The position numbers and the translations under genes were made by a program. 64,000 nt of DNA from Streptomyces sp. NBC_01335 (GTDB taxonomy: Bacteria > Actinomycetota > Actinomycetes > Streptomycetales > Streptomycetaceae): positions 2,936,001 to 3,000,000 of the forward strand of contig NZ_CP108370.1 of assembly GCF_035953295.1 (NCBI RefSeq), in the 5' to 3' direction. Below are positions 16,355 to 24,210 of this stretch, piece by piece. The notes under the pieces were generated by a model, which saw only the letters and a list, made by a program, of their open reading frames with translations, had not been told where the DNA came from and ran no database searches. Numbering within the stretch: the stretch's first letter is position 1; each line of letters begins with the position of its first letter.

Positions 16355-17044
16355 TCAGTGCTGGTAGCCGTAGACGCCGCGCGTCTGGTCCCGCACGAGG
16401 CGCCCCTGTTCCAGCTCGATGACGCGCTTGCGCATCTGGTCGACGATGTTCTGGTCGTGGGTCGCCATGATCACGGTGGTGCCGGTCCGGTTGATCCGGT
16501 CCAGCAGCTTCATGATGCCCACGGAAGTCTGCGGGTCGAGGTTGCCGGTCGGCTCGTCCGCGATCAGCAGCATCGGCCGGTTGACGAACGCCCGGGCGAT
16601 GGCGACGCGCTGCTGCTCACCGCCGGAGAGCTCGCCGGGCATGCGGTCCTCCTTGCCGCCGAGGCCCACGAGATCGAGCACCTGCGGCACGGCCTTGCGG
16701 ATCTCACCGCGCGGCTTGCCGATGACCTCCTGCGCGAAGGCCACGTTCTCGGCGACGGTCTTGTTGGGGAGGAGGCGGAAGTCCTGGAAGACCGTGCCCA
16801 GTTGGCGGCGCATCTGGGGCACCTTCCAGTTGGACATGCGGGCCAGGTCCTTGCCGAGCACATGGACCATGCCCGTGCTCGCGCGCTCCTCACGGAGGAT
16901 CAGACGCATGAAGGTGGACTTGCCGGAGCCCGAGGAGCCCACCAGGAAGACGAACTCGCCCTTCTCGATGTCGAGTGAGACATCGCGCAGTGCGGGGCGG
17001 CTCTGCTTCGGGTAGGTCTTCGAGACGTTGTCGAATCGGATCAC
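16355..17044 (-). CDS. ftsE: Cell-division ATP-binding protein FtsE
   Basis: A 229-residue ABC ATPase. Walker A is GSSGSGKST (about residue 36), the Q-loop is [13 protein letters not shown], the signature is LSGGEQQR, Walker B is [12 protein letters not shown], and the switch histidine is in MATHDQ. It binds FtsX and couples ATP hydrolysis to control of wall hydrolases during growth and division. It starts with GTG at 17044, without a convincing Shine-Dalgarno sequence. The C-terminal tail (RGVYGYQH) is short. It is first in an ftsE-ftsX unit. Confidence 0.96.
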   Translation of the reverse strand: MIRFDNVSKTYPKQSRPALRDVSLDIEKGEFVFLVGSSGSGKSTFMRLILREERASTGMVHVLGKDLARMSNWKVPQMRRQLGTVFQDFRLLPNKTVAENVAFAQEVIGKPRGEIRKAVPQVLDLVGLGGKEDRMPGELSGGEQQRVAIARAFVNRPMLLIADEPTGNLDPQTSVGIMKLLDRINRTGTTVIMATHDQNIVDQMRKRVIELEQGRLVRDQTRGVYGYQH

Positions 17045-17462
17045 GGAGGCACCATGGTCGGCCGGGAGTATGTGTGCGTGACCCTACGCGAATGCTTCCC
17101 GGCCGCGCAGGCGGCGTCTACGGATGGGTGATTTATGCCGGAACATGAGCCGGAACACGTCGACTCGGGTCCACCCACCGGAACGCGCGGACGCCCTCCG
17201 CACCCCCGTCGGAACGGTGCGTGACCGGCTGCGCGACCGTCCCTTCCCCCACCCCGTCGGGCACTCCCCGGCGGGCCGCGCCGAATGACGCCGGAGCTGG
17301 CACAGTGGTAGGGGGAACGGTCACGCTCCCCGGAGCGTTGTGCGGACGGACGGCCGGCCGTGCGTGCACGGAGCGATCGGACATGCACAGGACGACCGGG
17401 CGTGCACGGAACAGCCGGTCGGACGGCCCAGGACGATTCCGCCGCGCGGGAGGAGAGTGCGC
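17045..17462. other. Divergent intergenic region ftsE / zinc-ribbon gene
   Basis: 418 bp without a gene. It must hold the ftsE promoter (minus) and that of the zinc-ribbon gene (plus). A sigma-R-like motif is seen at 17313-17339. From about 17340 to 17430 there are repeated GTGCACGGA and CGGACGGC words, degenerate direct repeats of no clear meaning. Confidence 0.5.
17313..17339 (+). promoter_or_regulatory. Possible sigma-R-type promoter for the zinc-ribbon gene
   Basis: GGGAAC (17313-17318), a 17-nt spacer and CGTT (17336-17339) differ from the consensus GGGAAT-N17-CGTT by one base. It would give a leader of about 115 nt. The downstream product is a CxxC-rich zinc-ribbon protein, a plausible thiol-stress gene. 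Confidence 0.4.
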
Positions 17463-17660
17463 ATGACCTACGACAGACTGGTGTGCGCGAACTGTGCGGC
17501 GCCCGTGAACGAGGGCCGCTGCCCCGTCTGCCGCGCGAGCCGTGAGCGCCTGCGCCGGCAGGATCAGGGCCCGCTCGGCGGGATGAACCCGATGATGCTG
17601 ATCGCCCTGCTCGTGGTGCTGGTGTGCGCGGTGGCGCTGCTGGCCCAGCAGGTGGCGTAG
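17463..17660 (+). CDS. Small zinc-ribbon membrane protein
   Basis: A 65-residue protein with a four-cysteine zinc ribbon at the N-terminus (VCANCAAPVNEGRCPVCRAS), a basic linker (RERLRRQDQG) and a single C-terminal membrane helix (MMLIALLVVLVCAVALLAQQVA). This is a conserved actinobacterial small-protein type without an assigned function that I know of. GGAGGAG eight bases before the ATG is a strong ribosome site. The ribbon should face the cytoplasm. It is divergent from ftsE. A weak sigma-R-type motif upstream would fit a redox-sensitive zinc site, but this is inference. Confidence 0.8.
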   Translation: MTYDRLVCANCAAPVNEGRCPVCRASRERLRRQDQGPLGGMNPMMLIALLVVLVCAVALLAQQVA

Positions 17661-17820
17661 CTCCGGCTCCCCGCCCCGAAGCCCCGCCCCGTCGTCCCGA
17701 AGCCCCGCCCGTCCCCCCGCAGCCCCGCCCGGAACGCGCCCATGCGGCGCTCGTACGGCTCCGAGGGGCGTCGCGCCCCTCCCGGTCCACGCGTGAGGGC
17801 CCGAGGGCCCCGTTCACGCG

Positions 17821-17859
17821 TGAGGGCCCGGGGAGCGTGAAGCTCTCCCCGGGCCCTCA
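17821..17859. terminator. Strong hairpin between two convergent genes
   Basis: Perfect 15-bp arms (TGAGGGCCCGGGGAG at 17821-17835 and its complement at 17845-17859) with a 9-nt loop. It lies between the zinc-ribbon gene (plus) and the LAETG repeat protein (minus) and can stop transcription from both sides. The word CACGCGTGAGGGCCCG occurs twice in front of it (17788-17803, 17815-17830). GAAGCCCCGCCC-type words repeat about three times at 17677-17733. Confidence 0.75.
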
Positions 17860-17895
17860 GTGACGTGCGTGGCACACGCCCTAAGTGCGCGTGGC

Positions 17896-18732
17896 TCAGA
17901 CGGCGGTGCGACCGGCCGCGAGACGCGGCAGGAAGCGGAAGCCGATGCCGCCGGCGATCATCGTCGCGGCGCCGAGCAGCAGGAAGGTGGTCTCGGCCGC
18001 ACCGGTCTCGGCGAGCTCGTCCTTGCCCTTGCCCTGCTCGACCGGCTTGTTGCCGACGCTGTCCGTGTCGGTGTTGTTCGACTCGACGCACTCGGCACCG
18101 TCGAGGGTGACGGTGCAGGTCTCGTCGCCGCCGGTGGACGAGCCACCGGTGGAGCCGGTCGCGCCGGTGGTACCGGTAGAACCGTTGCTGCCTTCGGGCG
18201 TGGTGGTCCCGTTGTCACCTTCGGGCGTGGTGGTCCCGTTGTCGCCCTCGGGCGTGGTGGTCCCGTTGTCGCCCTCGGGCGTGGTGGTCCCGTTGTCGCC
18301 CTCGGGCGTCGTGGTCCCGTTGTCGCCCTCGGGCGTCGTGGTCCCGTTGTCACCCTCGGGCGTCGTGGTCCCGTTGTCACCCTCGGGCGTCGTGGTCCCG
18401 TTGTCACCTTCAGGCGTCGTGGTCCCGTTGTCACCTTCAGGCGTCGTGGTCCCGTTGTCACCTTCAGGCGTCGTGGTCCCGTTGTCACCTTCAGGCGTCG
18501 TGGTCCCGTTGTCACCCTCGGGCGTCGTGGTCCCGTTGTCGCCCTCGGAACCCTGGTCCACGGCACCCGCGTCGTCGCCCGGCTCGGTGCCGTCGTTGCC
18601 GCCGTCGGCAGTTACGACAGGGCTCTCGGGCGCGATGGCCTGCGCCGCACCAGCGGCGGTCAGGGAAGCGCCGGCGGCGATGATCGCGCCGGCCGCTATG
18701 CGCGCGATACGTACGCGCGTCTTCTTCGTCAT
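17896..18732 (-). CDS. Repeat-rich surface protein with LAETG sortase signal
   Basis: A 278-residue precursor. Signal peptide: MTKKTRVRIARIA, a hydrophobic core and AAQA, with cleavage near residue 31. An acidic stretch is followed by 13 exact copies of the nonapeptide GDNGTTTPE (residues 64-180), a Gly/Ser/Thr linker, a small Cys pair (ETCTVTLDGAEC), and at residues 240-244 LAETG, then a hydrophobic segment and RFLPRLAAGR. LAxTG is the motif used by class E sortases of Streptomyces, for example in long chaplins, so covalent wall attachment is expected. The Thr/Pro repeats would form an extended stalk and could be O-glycosylated. No catalytic domain is visible; function is unknown. It lies between prfB and the ftsE region. 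Confidence 0.85.
   Translation of the reverse strand: MTKKTRVRIARIAAGAIIAAGASLTAAGAAQAIAPESPVVTADGGNDGTEPGDDAGAVDQGSEGDNGTTTPEGDNGTTTPEGDNGTTTPEGDNGTTTPEGDNGTTTPEGDNGTTTPEGDNGTTTPEGDNGTTTPEGDNGTTTPEGDNGTTTPEGDNGTTTPEGDNGTTTPEGDNGTTTPEGSNGSTGTTGATGSTGGSSTGGDETCTVTLDGAECVESNNTDTDSVGNKPVEQGKGKDELAETGAAETTFLLLGAATMIAGGIGFRFLPRLAAGRTAV
18193..18543. repeat. 13 tandem 27-bp units inside the surface-protein gene
   Basis: Exactly 351 bp, coding for 13 identical GDNGTTTPE units. DNA copies differ only at silent sites. On the plus strand the variants CGTGGTGGTC and CGTCGTGGTC, and TTCGGG, CTCGGG and TTCAGG, occur in adjacent blocks rather than scattered, which points to stepwise local duplication. Confidence 0.95.
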
Positions 18733-18885
18733 CTGCTGCTACCCCCAGTAGCCGATCTCGTCGATGGAGCAGCACTGTGCGGGACCCGGCTCTGCGAGGT
18801 TCGCTCCGAACCGGGCCACGTCATCCGCGGTCATCCGGTCCGCCCCCACTCCCACCCGTCCCAGTCATACGCATGCTGCTCCAGC

Positions 18886-18914
18886 ACCCTGACCAGAGTT
18901 AAGGATTACGTCAA
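18886..18914 (-). promoter_or_regulatory. Candidate promoter of the LAETG surface protein
   Basis: On the minus strand TTGACG (18914-18909), a 17-bp spacer and CAGGGT (18891-18886). The -35 is good, the -10 only fair. It would give a leader of about 145 nt before the ATG at 18732. Confidence 0.4.
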
Positions 18915-19070
18915 GAGCGTTCCGGGCGTTTGGTGTCCCGGTGGGGCTTCTGACGGTTATTCACTCCCCCGACTGTGACGCAATCACTACGCTCCCGCCC
19001 CGCACCAAGCGCCCCGCGGGGCCGCCCGCTCCGGTGGGCCCCCGCCCCACGCCCGGCCCGGGTACGCGAA

Positions 19071-19101
19071 GGGCCCGGGCGGGAGATCCCTGCCCGGGCC
19101 C
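19071..19101 (-). terminator. Terminator after prfB
   Basis: Arms GGGCCCGGGC (19071-19080) and GCCCGGGCCC (19092-19101); the inner GGGAGATCCC can extend the stem with one bulged base. It starts 20 bp past the prfB stop. No T-run, as is common in Streptomyces. Confidence 0.75.
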
Positions 19102-19120
19102 AACTGCCGTACGCGTACGG

Positions 19121-20227
19121 TTACTTCTCGCCCTGCTTCCGCCAGCGGATGCCCGCCTCGATGAAGCCGTCGATCTCACCGTTGAAGACCGCTTCGGGGT
19201 TGCCCATCTCGAACTCCGTACGCAGGTCCTTGACCATCTGGTACGGGTGCAGGACGTACGAACGCATCTGGTTGCCCCAGGAGTTGCCGCCGTCGCCCTT
19301 GAGCGCGTTCATCCGCGCCTGCTCCTCCTGGCGGCGGCGCTCCAGCAGCTTCGCCTGGAGGACGTTCATCGCGGACGCCTTGTTCTGGATCTGCGAGCGC
19401 TCGTTCTGGCAGGAGACGACGATGCCGGTCGGCAGGTGGGTCAGTCGCACCGCGGAGTCGGTGGTGTTGACGCCCTGGCCGCCGGGGCCGGAGGAGCGGT
19501 ACACGTCCACGCGCAGCTCGGACTCGTCGATCTCGATGTGGTCGGTCTGCTCGACCACGGGCAGCACCTCGACGCCCGCGAAGGACGTCTGGCGGCGGCC
19601 CTGGTTGTCGAAGGGCGAGATCCGGACGAGCCGGTGGGTGCCCTGCTCGACGGAGAGCGTGCCGTAGGCGTACGGGACCTCGATCGCGAAGGTGGTCGAC
19701 TTGATGCCGGCCTCTTCGGCGTACGCCGTCTCGTAGACCTCGGTCTTGTAGTTGTGCCGCTCGGCCCAGCGCAGGTACATGCGCTGGAGCTTCTCGGCGA
19801 AGTCGGCGGCGTCGACGCCGCCCGCCTCGGCCCGGATGGTGACCAGGGCCTCACGGGCGTCGTACTCGCCGGAGAGGAGGGTGCGGACCTCCATCTCGTC
19901 GAGCGCCTTGCGGACCGATTCCAGCTCGGTCTCGGCCTCGGCGAGGGTGTCCGCGTCGCCCTCGTCCTGGGCGAGCTCGAAGAGCACCGCGAGGTCGTCG
20001 ATGCGACCGCGCAGCGTCTCGGTCTTGCGGACCTCGGCCTGGAGGTGGGAAAGCTTGCTGGTGATCTTCTGGGCCGCCTCCGGGTCGTCCCAGAGGGACG
20101 GCGCCGCCGCCTGCTCCTCGAGCACGGCGATGTCCGCCCTCAGGGAGTCCAGGTCCAGGACGGCCTCGATCGACCCCATGGTGGACGAGAGGGACTTCAG
20201 CTCTTCGGAAATATCGACGACTGCCAC
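19121..20227 (-). CDS. prfB: Peptide chain release factor 2
   Basis: A 368-residue class-I release factor that recognises UGA and UAA and triggers peptide release. The SPF anticodon-like tripeptide ([15 protein letters not shown]) marks it as RF2 and not RF1. The catalytic GGQ is in [25 protein letters not shown]. The N-terminal helical domain is intact, and the frame is continuous from the GTG at 20227, so the autoregulatory +1 frameshift of E. coli prfB is absent. A TACGCT hexamer ends seven bases before the GTG and no ribosome site is seen, so the mRNA may be leaderless. It lies downstream of pkaB on the same strand but behind that gene's terminator. Confidence 0.95.
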   Translation of the reverse strand: MAVVDISEELKSLSSTMGSIEAVLDLDSLRADIAVLEEQAAAPSLWDDPEAAQKITSKLSHLQAEVRKTETLRGRIDDLAVLFELAQDEGDADTLAEAETELESVRKALDEMEVRTLLSGEYDAREALVTIRAEAGGVDAADFAEKLQRMYLRWAERHNYKTEVYETAYAEEAGIKSTTFAIEVPYAYGTLSVEQGTHRLVRISPFDNQGRRQTSFAGVEVLPVVEQTDHIEIDESELRVDVYRSSGPGGQGVNTTDSAVRLTHLPTGIVVSCQNERSQIQNKASAMNVLQAKLLERRRQEEQARMNALKGDGGNSWGNQMRSYVLHPYQMVKDLRTEFEMGNPEAVFNGEIDGFIEAGIRWRKQGEK

Positions 20228-20319
20228 GGGTCCAGCGTAACGGCTGGACGGGTGAAGCTCGCCCTCCCCCGGCTTCCGGGGCCGTATCCCCCGCTCCGGC
20301 CCCCTGCTCCGACGGGCTT

Positions 20320-20352
20320 CCGGGCCGCCCCGCGGTACGGGGGGCGGCCCGG
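20320..20352 (-). terminator. Terminator after pkaB
   Basis: Perfect 12-bp arms (CCGGGCCGCCCC at 20320-20331 and 20341-20352) with a 9-nt loop, 14 bp past the kinase stop on the minus strand. It separates the kinase gene from prfB. Confidence 0.75.
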
Positions 20353-20366
20353 TGCCGCGGCTGTTC

Positions 20367-21608
20367 TCAGGGCGTGTCGGGGGCGGAGCTGCCGCTGTCC
20401 TGCGGGGTGGCGCCGGCGTCGTCACCGCTGGTGGCCAGCCAGCCGCCCACCGCGACCGCCGCGACGAGCACCACGGTGGCCGCGCCCAGGGTGAGGCGGC
20501 GCTTGCGCACGGCGGCGGACTTGTTCCGGGCCGAGCCGGGGCGCGGGCCGGGGGCCCGGGGGGCGCGGGCGGTGCCGAGGGGGCCGCCGGCCAGTTCGTC
20601 CGGGCCGGGCACCCGCATGCTGGTGTGGGTGTCCCGGTTGGAGTCGGGCGACGCGCCGGGGACCAGCGGTACGGCGCCCCGGCGGCGCGGCTCCTCGTCG
20701 GCGGGGGTGTACTGCTGCTCGTCGTAGGCCGGACGCAGTTCCGTTTCTTCTTCACCCGGCTCGTCCACCTCCAGCGGTCCGATGCCCGCCAGCAGCGGCA
20801 GCAGCTCGCGCAGCCGGCCGCCCAGCTCGCCGGCGCGCAGCCGGGAGGCCGGGGCCTTGGCCAGGCACTGGACGAGCAGCTGCCAGAGCTCCTCGGGGAT
20901 GCCGGGGAGCGGGACGACGGTCTCCGTGACGTGCCGGCGCAGCACCGCGCCCGGGTGGCCGCCGCCGAACGGCGTGAACCCGGCGAGCAGCTCGTACAGG
21001 ACGGTCGCGAGGGCGTAGATGTCGACGGCGGCGCGCGGCGGGAGTCCTTCGACGATCTCGGGGGCCAGGTAGTCCGGCGTGCCGATGATCCGGGTGGTGC
21101 GGGTACGCAGCGGGGTGTCGATGAGCTTGGCGACACCGAAGTCGGTGAGGAGCGCGGGGTGCGCGCCGCCGGGGCCGAGCGGGCCCTCCATGTCGAGCAG
21201 GATGTTCTCCGGCTTGACGTCCCGGTGGACCACTCCGGCGGCGTGCGCGGCGGCGAGCCCGTCGGCCACGTCCGCGACGATCGCGACGGCGGCCTCGGGG
21301 GCGAGGCGGCGCTCGCGGTCCAGCCGGGTGCGCAGGTCGGTGCCGCGCACCAGGCGCATGACCAGGGCGAGGTCGTTGCCGTCGACGACGAGGTCGTGGA
21401 CGGCCACCACGTGCGGATGGTCGAGTCCGAGCAGCGCGGTGCGTTCCTGCACGAAGCGGCCCACGAGCTCCTGGTCGGACGCGAGGTCCTCGCGGAGGAG
21501 TTTGATGGCGACGGGCCCCTCGGGCCCTTCGCCGAGCCACACCGTTCCGGCGCTGCCGCGCCCCAGGATCTGGTGGGCGGTGTACCGGCTGCCGATATTC
21601 CGTGCCAA
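20367..21608 (-). CDS. pkaB: Membrane Ser/Thr protein kinase (PkaB type)
   Basis: A 413-residue Hanks-type kinase. The domain at about residues 8-265 has the glycine loop [12 protein letters not shown], the ATP lysine in VAIKLL, the catalytic loop [22 protein letters not shown] and [11 protein letters not shown], so all catalytic residues are present. A disordered juxtamembrane stretch of about 100 residues follows, then one membrane helix ([21 protein letters not shown]) and a 20-residue extracytoplasmic tail. It has no PASTA sensor repeats. The ATG at 21608 starts [16 protein letters not shown] second kinase gene lies upstream on the same strand. The pair matches what I recall as pkaA/pkaB of S. 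coelicolor. Substrates are unknown; the nearby FHA protein is a candidate. Confidence 0.9.
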   Translation of the reverse strand: MARNIGSRYTAHQILGRGSAGTVWLGEGPEGPVAIKLLREDLASDQELVGRFVQERTALLGLDHPHVVAVHDLVVDGNDLALVMRLVRGTDLRTRLDRERRLAPEAAVAIVADVADGLAAAHAAGVVHRDVKPENILLDMEGPLGPGGAHPALLTDFGVAKLIDTPLRTRTTRIIGTPDYLAPEIVEGLPPRAAVDIYALATVLYELLAGFTPFGGGHPGAVLRRHVTETVVPLPGIPEELWQLLVQCLAKAPASRLRAGELGGRLRELLPLLAGIGPLEVDEPGEEETELRPAYDEQQYTPADEEPRRRGAVPLVPGASPDSNRDTHTSMRVPGPDELAGGPLGTARAPRAPGPRPGSARNKSAAVRKRRLTLGAATVVLVAAVAVGGWLATSGDDAGATPQDSGSSAPDTP

Positions 21609-21931
21609 GACTGCTCCCTCAGCGGCTGGCGGTGAACCCCGGTCGACAAAGTTACGCGGCGACCGGGGGGTTGCGTGCCCCGGACGGCGCCAACCTTCCC
21701 CTACAGGGGCGAAATGCGGCGGTTAGGACCCCGAAGGAGTCGACAAAGGTACAGAGTTGATGCGGCGCGGAGACGCGGCTGAGACGATGCGGAGACCTGC
21801 GGGGGCGGTACGAGGACCTGCGGAAACGGTACGGCGACGGTACCGGGACCTGGGCCGACGGGTCCGGGACGCCTCACGCAGGCGTCGCGGACCCGCCGGT
21901 ACGACGGTTTCGGGGGAGGCGGGGCGCCCGG
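21609..21931. other. Intergenic region between pkaA and pkaB
   Basis: 323 bp. Between about 21790 and 21870 there are degenerate direct repeats built on GACCTGCGG and CGGTACG words with a period near 21 bp. A 7-bp hairpin (GACGCCT-CACGC-AGGCGTC, 21868-21886) may end pkaA transcription. The pkaB promoter must be here, but no clear hexamers are seen. Confidence 0.45.
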
Positions 21932-23650
21932 TCAGGCGCTGCCGCCGCCGAGGTTGGAGACCCAGTCCGACACCGAGCCGATCGCGTCGCCGATGGCCTC
22001 CCAGTACCCCTTGCCCTGGTCGACCCAGTCCTGAAGCGGCGTCAACTCCCAGATGAGCCAGCCCGCGACGATGAGCAGCACCACGGTGAACAGGCAGCCC
22101 TTGAGGCAGCCGAGCCCGGGGATCTTCATCGGGTTGGCGCTGCGCTGCCGGGGCTGGCGCGGTTCGCGCGGGGCGGGTGCCTGCGGCTGCTGCGGGGGTG
22201 CGTACTGCCGGCCCTGGGGCTGCTGTTGCGGGGCCTGCTGCTGCGGGGCGTACTGCTGGGGCGCGTATCCCTGCTGCGGCTGCTGCTGCGGGTAGTTCTG
22301 CCGCTGGGGCTGCTGCTGGTAGCGCTGCGGCTGCTGCTGCGGCGGGTACTGCTGGTGCTGGGGGCGCTGCTGGGGCTGCTGCCGCTGCGGGGGCTGCTGC
22401 TGCGGCTGCTGGCGCTGGGGGCGGCGGCGCAGCGGGTCCTCGGCCGGGTCGAGGTACTGGACCTGGGTCTGCTCGTTGCGGTCGCGCGCGGCCTGGAGCT
22501 GGGACTGCCAGGGGTGCGCGGGGTCCGGCTGCGGCGGGCCGTCCGGGCGCTGCGGCACGGGCGGCAGCACGGCGGTGGGGTCGGCCGCGCCGCCCGGGCC
22601 GCCGGGGAACTGCCCGTGCTGGAGGACGCTGGTGGCGGCGTTCGGGTCGTACCCGCCCGCGCCGAAGGAGCCGCCGGAGGAGTTCGGCAGCACCTGCGTC
22701 GGGTCGGCCGCGCCGGGCGTCTCCGGTACGGGCGCGGGCGCCGGGTCCGGGGCGAGCAGCGCGCCGACGCCGTCGGCGGCGGCGATCTGGGTGGAGTTGG
22801 CGTGCACGCCGATGCCGGCGGCGACGGTACGGAGCGCCCGGGCCAGGTTCTCGGCGCTGGGCCGCCGGTCGGGGTCCTTGCTCAGGCACCGCTCGATGAC
22901 CGTCCACAGGGGTTCGGGGACGGTGGAGGGGCGGCGGGGCTCCTCGCTGAGGTGGCGGTGGAGCACCTCCAGCGCGGTGCCTCCGGCGAACGGCGGGCGG
23001 CCGGTGACCAGCTCGTACAGCAGGATTCCGGCGCCGTAGATGTCGACGGCGGAGGTCTGCGGGCGGCCCTCGGCGGACTCGGGGGCCACGTACGCGGGCG
23101 TGCCGACGAACTCGTGGGTGCGGGTCAGCCCCGGGGAGTCGGCGAGCCGGGCGATGCCGAAGTCGGTGAGCATCGGGCGCATGGTGCCGTCGCGCTCGTC
23201 GAGCAGGACGTTGGCCGGCTTCAGGTCGCGGTGGACGACCCCGTCGGCGTGGCTGGCGGCGAGCGCGTCGGCGATCTGCGCGGTGAGCAGGGAGGCGGCG
23301 ACCGGGGTCAGCGGGCCGTTCTCGCGGAGGTAGCGGTGCAGGTCGGGGCCGTCGACCAGGTCCATGACCAGGGCGAGGAGATCCCCTTCGACCACCAGGT
23401 CGCGGGTGCGCACGATGTTCTCGTGGGTGAGCCGGAGCAGCACGGAGCGCTCCCGCAGGAACCGCATCACCACGTCGGCGTCGTTGGCGAGCTCCTCCTT
23501 GAGGACCTTGATCGCCACGGTCTCCCCGGGCTGCCCCGCGACGGCCGCCTCGGCCCCCGCGGTCTCCCGCTGGCGGGCTCGCCAGACGGTGCCCGTGGCG
23601 CCGCGTCCGAGGGGCTCTTCGAGCAGGTACTTGCTGCCTACGGGCCGCAC
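21932..23650 (-). CDS. pkaA: Membrane Ser/Thr protein kinase (PkaA type) with Q/P-rich linker
   Basis: A 572-residue Hanks-type kinase. The domain covers about residues 8-285: LGRGATGTVWRA, VAIKVL, VVHRDLKPANVLL, LTDFGIARL, GTPAYVAPES. A small insertion (RETAGAEAAVAGQPGE) lies between the glycine loop and the lysine. Residues of about 300-510 are low complexity, ending in a long Gln/Pro stretch (QQPQQQPPQRQQPQQ and similar). One membrane helix follows (CLFTVVLLIVAGWLIWEL), preceded by a CLKGC pair, and a short outer tail (DWVDQGKGYWEAIG). PkaA of S. coelicolor has this build, as I recall. It is divergent from the FHA/FtsK-like gene. Confidence 0.9.
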   Translation of the reverse strand: MRPVGSKYLLEEPLGRGATGTVWRARQRETAGAEAAVAGQPGETVAIKVLKEELANDADVVMRFLRERSVLLRLTHENIVRTRDLVVEGDLLALVMDLVDGPDLHRYLRENGPLTPVAASLLTAQIADALAASHADGVVHRDLKPANVLLDERDGTMRPMLTDFGIARLADSPGLTRTHEFVGTPAYVAPESAEGRPQTSAVDIYGAGILLYELVTGRPPFAGGTALEVLHRHLSEEPRRPSTVPEPLWTVIERCLSKDPDRRPSAENLARALRTVAAGIGVHANSTQIAAADGVGALLAPDPAPAPVPETPGAADPTQVLPNSSGGSFGAGGYDPNAATSVLQHGQFPGGPGGAADPTAVLPPVPQRPDGPPQPDPAHPWQSQLQAARDRNEQTQVQYLDPAEDPLRRRPQRQQPQQQPPQRQQPQQRPQHQQYPPQQQPQRYQQQPQRQNYPQQQPQQGYAPQQYAPQQQAPQQQPQGRQYAPPQQPQAPAPREPRQPRQRSANPMKIPGLGCLKGCLFTVVLLIVAGWLIWELTPLQDWVDQGKGYWEAIGDAIGSVSDWVSNLGGGSA

Positions 23651-24210
23651 GTCATGCGCTCCCTGCGTGGTCGTGGTGACGGTGGAGGGTGATGTCCACG
23701 CGCTACCGGGGCCGCCGGGCCGCCCCGGATGTTCCGGCCCACTCTAATGGTGCCGAACCGGCCGCCGAGGGGTCGCGAACGGGCTGTGTTCGCGCCGTGA
23801 CCCGTCGGTTTCCGGCCATTTCCCGGTGGGCTTCGGTGGCCGCCGGAACCGCCTGGCGTCCTCACCGGGGAGGACGCCTGCGGGGGAGGACCGGTTGCCC
23901 TCCGTGTGCGCGTACCCCTGCCCGCTCCTCCGCGCCGGTAAGCCCCGCTCCCTCTCTTCGGTAAGCGGAGTGTCCGAACCCGGCCCAAGCAGGCGCTTTT
24001 GCGCCCACACCCGACCAATCAAGATCACTTATGCATGACCCGTGGGCGTGTTGCCGGTGGCAGGTGCGAGGATGCCTCCAGCACGGAACTGCGGGAGCGG
24101 GAGCCCTGCGGTACGTGACGACCCGTACCGGACGACGCGTCCGCGCCGGGTGGGGGGCATCACAGGGAGGTCCCCTGCCGGGCAACCCGCAGAAGGGACC
24201 GCTGACGGCG
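23651..24210. other. Divergent intergenic region pkaA / FHA-FtsK gene
   Basis: 560 bp with no convincing gene. Short open frames on both strands have poor codon patterns and no ribosome sites. A locally AT-richer segment at about 23990-24040 (ACCCGACCAATCAAGATCAC) lies where a promoter for the FHA gene would be expected, but I see no standard hexamer pair. Confidence 0.4.

Larger units (their letters stand above)
18733..19120. other. Intergenic region between surface-protein gene and prfB
   Basis: 388 bp without a gene. It contains the candidate promoter of the surface-protein gene (18886-18914) and the prfB terminator stem (19071-19101). The centre is less GC-rich than the flanks (AGAGTTAAGGATTACG). 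Nothing else is assignable. Confidence 0.5.

Noticed and set aside
18193..18543. Regular 27-bp repeats that could suggest a CRISPR array.
   Set aside because: There are no spacers; units are contiguous, lie in one reading frame and encode an identical nonapeptide. No cas genes are near.
19121..20227. A programmed frameshift in prfB.
   Set aside because: The frame is continuous from GTG 20227 and there is no CUU-UGA slip site near the start, in line with other actinobacterial prfB genes.
23689..23964. A possible 91-codon gene between pkaA and the FHA gene.
   Set aside because: Arg/Pro-rich composition, no ribosome site and no third-position bias of real genes; the intergenic region is better left empty.
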